The notes under the pieces were generated by a model. It had not been told where the DNA came from and searched no databases. It was given only the letters and a program-made list of their open reading frames with translations. A DNA stretch of 64,000 nt from positions 107,533,692 through 107,597,691 of the forward strand of contig OX457024.1 of NCBI GenBank assembly GCA_949752745.1. The letters run 5' to 3'. The stretch comes from Protula sp. h YS-2021. Lineage: Eukaryota; Annelida; Polychaeta; Sabellida; Serpulidae. The stretch's first letter is position 1. Each line of letters starts with the position of its first letter. Positions 55,827-64,000 of the stretch are shown piece by piece. The translations under genes and the position numbers were made by a program.

Positions 55827-56140
55827 ACTTTGCTGAAAACATGATAAAAATCGACTTAATAGTTTAAAAGTTGTGCTCCTTAAAAATTTTTTAGTAAATG
55901 ACGTCATTTAATGACGTTATCAATAAAAGCCTAAAGTCTTACTAAATCCTTTATTGAAAAAATGGTTGAAATCGCCCCAATAGTTTTAAAGTTATGCTCA
56001 TTTGAAATCTTTTGTAAATGCCGTAATTGATGACGACATCAGTGATGTGATAAAGAAAAACGTAGGGTTTTACTGAATACTTTGCTGAAAAAATCAATCA
56101 AGAAGTTTTGAAGTAATGTACTTTTAAGTTGTCATGTCTG
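55766..56140 (+). repeat. three tandem copies of the inner inverted repeat
   Basis: A unit of about 120 bases, running from the 'aatgacgtcat' block through 'tactgaatactttgctgaaaa' and 'aatcgac..aatagtttaaaag' to 'gctc.tt', occurs three times here. It occurs once, inverted, at about 54620 to 54737 in the left half. The left/right copy numbers are therefore unequal (1 versus 3). Confidence 0.8.
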
Positions 56141-56329
56141 CTTTATATACCCATCGTCATTGTGTGTGGGGGGGATGGACAACAATAACAGGTTTTAGGG
56201 GGTAGAAACTGTACTGGGAGGCACTTATCCGTTCATTTTTTAAGAATGAAACTCTATGATGTTTTAGACCGCGAACACAGTGTCCACAATGACGACAACA
56301 AACTGCTGATGAAGCATAAAATGGAAATG

Positions 56330-56652
56330 CTCTTTTGTTACGAAATGCTATGACGAACCTCTGTGACGAAACTCCATGAAGTTTTTAGAGCGCGCACACT
56401 CTGCCGACAACGACATTCACGGGTGCGTTCTGACGTTCTGAGTTTTGTTCTATCATTTATACTAATTGTATCCAGAACAAACAGTATGTTCTGGATACTG
56501 GGGGTGCACATGATGACGTCACCTCATGATGTCCCTTCCGATGAGCAATAATAACAGCCTTTTTATCATTTATACCAACAGTATCCAGAACACACATGAA
56601 TGTTATAGATACAATATATACAGAGCGTCGAGGGCTATGTCCAGAACAGACA
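56330..56652 (-). repeat. right terminal inverted repeat
   Basis: Inverted partner of the left arm with the same landmarks. Just inside it, about 56247 to 56310 repeats part of 56373 to 56440 (gaaactc.atga.gttttaga.cgcg), a second local tandem duplication. Confidence 0.85.
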
Positions 56653-56654
56653 TT

Positions 56655-57923
56655 TAATGAACGAGATTAATTTCAGCGTGAAATAGGGTCTCACTGACCA
56701 GTAAATTTCTGAATACTGGTGTGATGCTACAGTTTATGTGGCAAACTAAAAATATCAAACACAGTTAAAATAACGTTTCTAATTTACTTTCCAAAGATTT
56801 GCCACATTGAAAGACTTTGTTATCGTAGAAAATATTAATGGGTGCCTAAATCAACAAAATATAAACAGATATAAGCTTTAACTAACTTTAATTCTTAACT
56901 TAAATTGACTTAAATTCAATTCAGTTACTTAAAAACATAAACCAGTCACCAAGCTTTGGAATGGTTCCTAGATCCGTATTCTTAAGCATTCCTCTTTTGC
57001 TATAAAGCAATCTTTGAATGGATTTGTTTCACAAAAATATATACACTCAGGGTCAATAAATCTCAGCTTAGAAAATAAACATTATTTCTGTACCTTCATT
57101 TTATATTGATATTACTAAGAGGCAATTTTTACATCAACAACGCTTTGTCTACTTGGTTACTTAAATATGTATATTCACTACAGAGCAGTAGTAGTCCGAT
57201 TGTTATCATTTGCGCGTGGACACAGCTATTTCACAGCTGTTGTAAGTTTTTGATTTATTTATTTATAGTATTAGCATGGTAAGCAACCGCACTCCGTACA
57301 CAGTACATATAATCAAAGGATAGAATGCCTGTAACACTGTTGCCGAATTAGAAATCAATACAAAATTATTTTGGGCTAAAAAATATAGAAAAAATAACAC
57401 AAAAGATATCGCAGTATTTATCATTGTCTTGTTTTAATGGTTTATAAATTACTGCAAATAAAAGCGTTACTGCATTGCAACATCTCAACTTTTTACATGG
57501 TACTGCATAATAAAGAGAAACTATAGAAACTATTATTAACATGTTATTTCATGTCTATCAATCTCTCACCTTTGTATAAGTATTTCATTAGTGTCATTGA
57601 AGGCGAGACGAATGCTTCTATATTTGGTGCATTACACATGCCCTGAAGGAAACGAACACCATTTAAGCATGTGCACAAGTTCATATGTACCTAAAGGACA
57701 CCATAACGCTATTTCCATAAGTATATATAGTACACATAAACATAGCAAGCAAGCTTTGTAGCTATCACGGAAAATAAAGCTTCTTCGTTAAGTGTAGCAA
57801 TGTCATTTTGATGGAAGAAATAAAGGAATACTCATATTGAAGCACAGGAAATGTGTGCTAAGACGAAAGCAGGAGTAAGAACATATATTATTTGATATAA
57901 ATATCGGTTATAAACTTGTTGTA
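56655..57923. other. upstream flank of the TRIM-like gene
   Basis: AT-rich. The promoter of the plus-strand gene should lie near its 3' end, where 'ttgatataaatatcggttataaac' precedes the ATG by 10 to 35 bases. I cannot assign a TATA box with confidence. Confidence 0.4.
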
Positions 57924-58828
57924 ATGGCGACGTCAGTGACTGACGACTTCACTGACTGCCCAGTTTGTTATGAACCTTTCCGGGACCCTAAAAAGCTATC
58001 ATGTGATCATACCCTTTGTGCAACTTGTGTTGATCGCATGACTCAGGGTTCATGTATAAAATGCCCACAATGCAACACTGTTTCTGAACTCTCAAGAGTT
58101 CAGACGGATTTCAGACTTGCGCAATTTCTGGAGGCTTTTGCAAAACAGGCTTTAGAGCTAACACAAACAAAAGCTCAGCCTGATTATCAGGAATCCGCTT
58201 TATGTGAATTGTGCGGAAAGAACCCGATGAGTCACAGTTGTTTAGATTGTGAGCAGCACATATTACGGACTGCAAGACTATTCATTTAAATGCCAAAATT
58301 TCAAAGAATCACAAAATCCTTTCCTTAGCTGCAGAAAGCAAAGCAGTAAGAAAACGCCTTGATGATGCATCGAAACGTCTATGCAACAGAATGGAAGAAT
58401 TGCTAACTGCAATCAAAGGTTTTCGAGAGGCAACGGACCAAGTGGCACCCATAAGAATACAATCCTTACAGTCCTCAGAGGACATGCGAAACCGGTGTTT
58501 GGATGAACTCAACAAACTGTTCGACGATTTCGACGTGGCTATTTTGAAACATTTAGACATCAAAGAGCAACAATTTGAAAATGGGCAAATAATAGCTAAA
58601 GATCAATTGCAGCAAATCGAAACAAAAAAACAGCAAATTGACAATATGATAGATGAAGACAGCGAATCAATGGTATTGAAAGGGAAAGCAATTGTAGAGG
58701 AAGTTAGGGGTTACTTAAATACCACAAGAGTGCCTAATTTAAGTACTGGCATGACTATTCCAAGGATTGTGCGAAACCCGACCTGGAGGGCCTCAGATGT
58801 CGCCAGCCTGATCCTACATGCTGACCAG
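57924..58828 (+). pseudogene. TRIM-type E3 ligase exon 1 (RING, B-box, coiled coil) with one-base frameshift
   Basis: This encodes MATSVTDDFTDCPVCYEPF, then a C3HC4 RING (residues 12 to about 52: CPVC, CDH, CATC, CPQC). A B-box follows, starting CELCGKN and HSCLDCEQHI. There the frame breaks near 58254: the next frame reads TDCKTIHLNAKISKNHKILS, which completes the B-box pattern. It then continues through AAESKAVRKRLDDASKRL into a long coiled coil (EELLTAIKGFREATDQ to KKQQIDNMIDEDSE). The loss of a single base, removing what should be a zinc-binding Cys, explains the shift. The exon is 905 bases; one more makes 302 codons, phase 0, ending CAG before GTCAGT. TRIM proteins ligate ubiquitin. The damage may be a real inactivating allele or a sequence error, since the rest is clean. 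Confidence 0.88.
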
Positions 58829-60060
58829 GTCAGTTAAAATAATACTCAATGGTCCACAGGTTTTTATTTCCTGCCTGTCTGTGCGCGCATACAGTAGTAC
58901 GTGTGTAGTGCATGTGGCAGGTAAATTGCACGGCCGCATCCCCACTCCTCCCTTCTTTCACTATCGAAAACATCGCGCTGTGCACTAATAAACTGAACGT
59001 GTGGTCTTACGTTCTCTAAAACCACGTAAGCATCTTAGAGTAACACAAAAACACATAATTTAAAAAAACAGAATGTATTTATAAAAAAGCATGAAATAAA
59101 AGAACCCCCTCCCAGCCTTGAATACGGTTCGTACTAGCCTTCCAAGTTCGTTCTATTAGTGTTAGAGGATTTTATGCGGATTAGTCAACAGGCTCTTGTA
59201 TCTTGATCATTTAGATGGTTCCTGTTTATTTATCGAGTCTGTCACGGCATTTATGTTATATATTTTATGTGTTTTATACATTATAGAGTTTTGTAAACGG
59301 TGAACACTGGTTAATGTTACACTGCTGGTGTGTAAATGTTTGTTGTCTGAATTTGGTTTGCAAACTAGAGTTTTGTCTTTGGTAAACGCAACCCCGCTGG
59401 TATGAGCAGCCTTGTTTTGATGAGTGTCGCCTTGTTGTCGGGCATTTATCTCTTCAGTACAAAAGCCTGCAAAGTGATGACTTTTCTCTCTGTCCCAGTG
59501 GTGCAAAGATACTTTAGACCTCTTTAGGCTGCGTGGAGGGAGGTAGCAGGCCCGGGATGTGCTGATGTACCAGCTAATTATCATGCATGCCCATGATTTG
59601 GTAAAACGATCCCTAAACGAGGAGTGATAATTTTCAAATAATGCCTTCTGTTTTAACCATAAGCGGGGTGTGCCTCTGAAATAACAACTTTTGAGGAAAC
59701 AAGGAGTAGTGAATGGAAATTACCCTATTCGCGCGGAGGCGTTTTGACTAACAATTACCCCCTTTTCCGTGCTCTTATCTTTAGACATATATGGAAACGC
59801 ATATAATACCCAGTGCTGTCTCCTTTTAGTAGGCAGTTTTACCTCTTTACTGACAAAAATGCAATTTTCCATTCTTGTCTTGTTTTGGTTTCAGTCTAAT
59901 GATACCTGCGAGTAAACATACATCTTTGAGAAATAAATTTGAAGGTTTTGTACCGGCAATAGCTCGCTAATTGCAGTAAGTACGCACAAAATCGAGAGAG
60001 ACGTTAATTATTCTTTACGTGGAAGGCACTCCATAACAATTGTACAACAATCCATCTCTG
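58829..60060. other. TRIM-like gene intron 1, first part
   Basis: Non-coding. A minus-strand frame of 125 codons (59207 to 59584) covers a decayed duplication around 'gttttgt...ggt.aac.c..gctggt' and is not supported as a gene. A copy of the 'aaattaccc' dispersed repeat lies at about 59700 to 59760. Confidence 0.5.
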
Positions 60061-60069
60061 TTACTGAAA

Positions 60070-61040
60070 GCGTCTTATAGTGGTGTTGATGGAAGAGTCA
60101 AACAGTGGGGTTACTGAAAGTGTCCAACAGGCCTGTGGTACAGCGGTGTTGATGGCAGAGTCGTACAAAGCTGCTACTGGAAGAGTGTTGCAGCAGTGCT
60201 GCTGGAAGAGCTGTATAACGGTGTAGATGGAAGAGTGGCACAGAGGTGTTAGTGGAAGAATCGAATATCGGTGTTACTGGGAGCGTCTTGCAGCGATGTT
60301 GATAGAAGCGTCGTACACCGGTGTTGATGGAAGACTTGTGCTGTCGTATTAATACAAGAGTAGTACAGCCATGTTACTGGAAATGTCGTACAACAATATT
60401 GATGGATGGGTCAAACAGTGATGTTACTGGAAGCGTCGTACAGCGGTGTTATTTGAAAGTTGTGCAGCAGTGTTGATGGAAGAGACGTACAGCAGTGTTA
60501 CGAGAAAAGTTGTGCAGCGGTAATGCTGGCAGAGTCGTACAGCGATGTTACTAGAAGCTACGTACGGCGGTGTTGTTTTAAAAGTCGTACAGCGGTATTG
60601 ATAGAAGAGTCCCGCTGCAATGTAGACTGAAGCGTCGTACAGCGGTGTATTTTAAGCGTCATACAGCGGTGTTGATGGAAGAGACGTACAGCGCTGAAAC
60701 TGAAACAGCCGTACAGCTGGATTAATGGAAGTGTCGTACAACGGTATTGATCAGAGTCGTACAACGGTTTACTGATAATCGTATAGCGGCATTTATGGAA
60801 AGATAAAGTTGTAAGGCGAAGTTAATAGAAGAGTCGAACAGCGAGGTTACTGAAAGTGTCGCACAATGCTTTTGAATGGAAGCGTGGTGCAGTGGTGTTG
60901 ATGGAGGGTCATACAGTGGTGTTAATGGGGGAGTCGCACAGTGGTGTTAATGGAACAGTCGCACAGTGGTGTTAAGGGAAGAGTCATACAGTGGTGTTGA
61001 TGGAGGGTTGTACAGTAGTGTTAATGGATGGGAACAACGC
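60070..61040. repeat. large decayed minisatellite in TRIM-like intron 1
   Basis: The unit is about 27 to 31 bases (gtgttgatggaagagtcgtacagcg) and recurs more than 30 times over almost 1 kb. Variants include gttactggaagcgtcg and, near the 3' end, 'cacagtggtgttaatgg'. Units differ strongly, so the array is old, but its 3' end has more uniform units. Confidence 0.9.
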
Positions 61041-61444
61041 ACAGGGTGTGCAGAATCTTTGGAATAAACAGGAAGCCATCACAATAGCTTGCGACTCAAA
61101 GAAAGTTTTTTTATAAACCATTTCGAGATGTATTTTATCGACTGGTAAATATATAAGCTTTGAGTATGATGCGTTTAGATTTTTTTTTAATTTAAGGCTT
61201 ATATTCCATTGTGTATAAATTGTCTTCACCACTTCTGGTTTAAAGTCGAAAATTCCTACTCCCAAAAGTTTTACAGCTGTCAGAGGCAAGGGGAATTTTT
61301 CTCTTATTACCAACGCCCATAACCTATGTATTGTACAAAAGGTATATCTCGCACCATTATTATGGGTGTCTTTTCGTCGTGATATGCGCTAGCATCGTTT
61401 AGTTTAGTAACATTCTTTTCTATGAGCTTTATATATACTTTCAG

Positions 61445-61503
61445 AAAACAGAACAAAAGGGGATATTGAGCCAGGTGCGAGCACGTGAAGATGAAATTTC
61501 AAG
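61445..61503 (+). CDS. TRIM-like gene exon 2
   Basis: A 59 base exon after the acceptor actttcag encodes KTEQKGILSQVRAREDEIS plus two bases of Arg before GTATGA. It starts in phase 0, matching exon 1, and leaves AG, which joins the first A of exon 3 to make Arg. The charged sequence would continue the coiled coil. Confidence 0.65.
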
Positions 61504-61947
61504 GTATGATATATTTATTTTTACCGTTTCTTTATTTATGAGCTTGTCAATACTGGAAAATTGAAAACAAAATGATTGTTTTATAGATTAAAATATATCA
61601 GGAGTTGCAAGTACTTCTTACTGAAGTGTTCAAAAGCTTGATATGGCTTAAAAGACAAAAATGGTTAAAACATATCTTATTCAATCATAAAACTGTCCTG
61701 TAACTATTGAAATTCATCCATAGCTTGTATAGCTTATGTTGTAATGATATGTGATATCCGAATAGGAACCAATAATGATCAATCCCCTATTTTGTAGAGA
61801 AATGTATAGGTACTGGTATTGGTACTAATTAGAAAGATTAAGATTAGTACGTTATACTTATAACTATATATTTTTCAGTCAAATAAACAAACTCGAGTGT
61901 CATATTTATTAACTCGGTCATAAAATAAAGCAAGTATTGCTTTGTAG

Positions 61948-62201
61948 ATGGGTGACCTCATTGCCCTTGTGTAGTGTTCTCGACTGGGGTGCATCCTATA
62001 CAGCTATTTCGAGGGATTGGCGCAAGAAGATCAAATCAGCTCTCGTTGATAGCCACTGCCCGTCAACCATTTTGAGCCAGTTACTGGAAAATTCTGATGA
62101 GACAAATTGGCCACCCAAAGTAAAATCCAGCCGGTTCTACAGAGATGACAGTGCTCTGAATCAGTTAATCTTACGCAGAGTAGCGTATTTAGCAGACAAC
62201 A
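61948..62201 (+). CDS. TRIM-like gene exon 3: unrecognised C-terminal region
   Basis: This 254 base exon runs from acceptor tttgtag to donor GTAAGT. It encodes WVTSLPLCSVLDWGASYTAI, then SRDWRKKIKSALVDSHCPST, ILSQLLENSDETNWPPKV, and RDDSALNQLILRRVAYLADN. The composition (Trp, charged residues, amphipathic Leu spacing) looks like a folded domain. It is not a B30.2/SPRY, NHL, filamin or PHD/bromo domain as far as I can tell. Entry phase matches exon 2 and exit phase matches exon 4. Confidence 0.7.
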
Positions 62202-62321
62202 GTAAGTATGACTGATATAACTGCAATTATATAATGAAGTTCAAGATATCTTTTTGAGGAAGTTTTCAGTGCTTACTAAATGTTCCTGTATCTATTAAGT
62301 ATTTGTGTTCACTGAGTTTGT

Positions 62322-62413
62322 ATGGGTTTATTAAGTAAGTGCTCATGTATGGGCTTATTAAGTAAGTGCTCATGTATGGGTTTATTAAGTAAGTGCTCAT
62401 GTTTGTGCTCATT
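62322..62413. repeat. 27 base tandem array abutting the exon 4 acceptor
   Basis: Three nearly exact units of atgggtttattaagtaagtg plus ctcatgt are followed by a partial unit (gtttgtgctcat) that runs straight into tttag, the exon 4 acceptor. Each unit contains a donor-like 'aagtaagt'. Confidence 0.9.
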
Positions 62414-62416
62414 TAG

Positions 62417-62535
62417 GGTGGAGAAAGACGCCTGTGGTGGCGATGTTGAACGACAACCAACACCTGTCTGGCGATATGAAGAAAGGGCCAGGATTCATCG
62501 TCCTCCTTGTAGATGAAGCTCTAAAATTGCTCTAA
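62417..62535 (+). CDS. TRIM-like gene terminal exon 4
   Basis: After catttag the exon completes an Arg codon from exon 3 and encodes WRKTPVVAMLNDNQHLSGDM, KKGPGFIVLLVDEALKLL and a stop. The frame is open to the stop and both junction phases fit. With exon 1 repaired by one base, the four exons would give about 445 residues. No family recognised for this end. The coding part and 3' flank are repeated downstream. Confidence 0.7.
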
Positions 62536-63445
62536 CAAGATTATCACGAATTATTGTGATAATTTACTGACTTGAAGGTCCTTCCTTTACTCAAGTTATC
62601 GCGGACTAATTTCAAATATATAATGCTCTTATGTGTATATATAATTTGCCATTAACCCATTTAGGTGCGTCGCTAAAGGATTAGGATAGATCAATATTAT
62701 ACAAAAGAATTTTAGTTATCCGATTATTTCCTTGGTGGTTTAAGAGGTTTTAAAATCCTACTCTTTCTCGAGTTACTGAAAACCAACACCTGTCTGACGA
62801 CAAGAAAAAGCCCAGCATTCATCCTTCTCCTTGCAGATGAAACTCTAATAACTACTCTAACAAAATTACCACGAAATATTTTGATAGCACTAACTGATTT
62901 AAAGTTTTTTTTCTTTACTCAAGATATCGCGAACTAATTTAAAATATATAATATTCTCATGTGTATATATACTTTGTCATTAATCCATTTAGACAGCATA
63001 ACAGCATAACAGATCCATAATGTATAAAAAACTGAAATTGTTCCTTTAATTTCTTGGTGGCGACCTAAAGAAGGCCCCAGGATTCATCCTCCTTGTAGAT
63101 GAAGCTCTAACACTGCTCTAAGAAGATTAACATGAATTATTGTAATAATTAACTTACTTAAGTTCTCACCCATCACTCAAATACATGATGTTCTAATGTG
63201 AAAAAAATACTTTGCCATTAACCCGCTTAGACAAGTCATTAAATAGCGTAATAAATTGATATTATACAAATCATACCGAAGATAATGACCGCTGAAGTTG
63301 TCCAATTGATCCCTTGGCTGCTCTATTTGTGGATAGGTTTTAAAATCATAGTCCTTTTCGAATTATCCAAGATTCATTAGCTTTCTAAAACGTCAAAATA
63401 GTCTTTTCCTGTGTATATTTTTCTTGCCATTAATATGACGTCACA
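62536..63445 (+). pseudogene. decayed tandem copies of the terminal exon and its 3' flank
   Basis: The block 'cttgtagatgaagctctaa' with its surroundings recurs at about 62831 and 63093 (spacings near 324 and 262 bases). A 3' flank block (tgtgtatatataatttgccattaaccc) is found three to four times. Copy 2 is frameshifted. Copy 3 still reads GDLKKAPGFILLVDEALTLL and a stop, but lacks the first half and has no clear acceptor. The spacing suggests a unit of about 260 to 325 bases duplicated at least twice. Confidence 0.75.
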
Positions 63446-63449
63446 ACGC

Positions 63450-64000
63450 AGTCTTTGATTGAATACAGATTAAACAATACATGTTTTATTACTGGTGAGC
63501 ACGGCAGTAACAGTGACAATAGCTCTGAGCATTAGCCAGTTGCAACCACAAAATGGGTTTATCAAGAATATTTTATTCGAGAATTATAACAACAGCAAGT
63601 AAGATAGTGTGATTTCTTGACAGAAATAATATCTGCATTTAAAATGCAATTCAAAATGAAATGTGCTTTCCTTTCTGCTGAAAAAATCAATACTTTAATC
63701 AATAAATACAAACTAGAAGAAAATATCCAAATCTGTCTGCAATAATAGCGCTCTCCTTTTGGATTAAAAAACCCGTTTTATTTGTATGTAATTCTGGAGC
63801 TTGATTACTTAGATATCTCTTTCACAGATCTAGTGTATCACACAAGGTATTGTGAATAGATTTAAACGTTCTGAATTTGCTGTAAATACTACAGAATCCA
63901 TCAATATTCATCAAATCAGGAGCAGAATGTGTAAAGTTAATCATTAAAACGAATCAAAATTTCATATAGAAAAAAATGCACCAAATGACACATTTTTTGC
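63450..64000. other. non-coding to window end
   Basis: AT-rich; nothing recognised. Confidence 0.5.

Larger units (their letters stand above)
54277..56652 (+). mobile_element. 2.4 kb element with long terminal inverted repeats and zinc-finger coding remains
   Basis: Both ends begin with the same string (TGTCTGTTCTGGACATA, inverted on the right). Imperfect inverted similarity then continues for about 300 bases per arm. Shared landmarks, in order, are ctctgtatatattgtatct, gtgttctggatac, tggtataaatgata, gttattattgctcat, ggacatcatgaggtgacg, tgtgcaccccc, another ttctggatac block, then cgttctaaaaac and catagagtttcgtca. Further inward, 54620 to 54737 matches (inverted) three tandem copies on the right. 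The interior carries a TTG-rich tract and zinc-finger codons. No transposase or clear target-site duplication is visible, so the superfamily is unknown; a non-autonomous DNA transposon or foldback element is likely. Confidence 0.85.

Noticed and set aside
59207..59584. Minus-strand frame of 125 codons inside TRIM-like intron 1
   Set aside because: It spans an imperfect internal duplication and shows no family motif, start context or splice support.

Overview
This is an AT-rich, intron-rich, repeat-laden animal genomic window. I see no bacterial gene organisation. The gene content is an invertebrate GnRH/AKH/corazonin-type receptor, a TRIM-type gene, LINE and Tc1 relics, FLYWCH and C2H2 mobile-element fossils, and many long (TA)n, (CT)n and (CA)n tracts. 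This fits a lophotrochozoan, most likely a mollusc. The species assignment is inference only.

Minus-strand receptor locus, about 11.06 to 40.56 kb. Four downstream exons (13.1 to 11.06 kb) encode ECL2/TM5, ICL3/start of TM6, TM6 and TM7 of a class A GPCR. Their splice phases fit together exactly. Two separate, intact, paralogous first coding exons lie upstream (25.7 to 26.25 kb and 40.0 to 40.56 kb). Both encode the N-terminus to TM4 and both end at the same residue and phase, so either could splice to the single visible set of downstream exons. The C-terminal tail exon was not found.

Plus-strand TRIM-like locus, about 57.9 to 62.5 kb. A first exon with RING, B-box and coiled coil carries a one-base frameshift in the B-box. 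Three downstream exons with matching phases encode a C-terminal region I do not recognise. The terminal exon and its 3' flank are repeated, in decayed form, at least twice downstream.

Mobile elements: a decayed endonuclease/reverse-transcriptase LINE on the minus strand (about 45.1 to 48.1 kb, (TA)n at both ends); an internally deleted Tc1/mariner transposase (37.8 to 38.5 kb); a 2.4 kb element with long terminal inverted repeats carrying broken C2H2 zinc-finger coding sequence (54.3 to 56.65 kb); and a FLYWCH fossil between G-rich inverted repeats (23.2 to 24.0 kb). tRNA-related SINE-like pieces occur near 5.9 and 20.9 kb.

The most unusual theme is local: four of the splice acceptors sit in, or beside, short tandem duplications. 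Some of these copy the acceptor AG plus the first exon bases, leaving decoy acceptors and pseudo-exon fragments in the introns. The rest of the window is AT-rich intron or intergenic DNA with micro- and minisatellites and no gene I can support.
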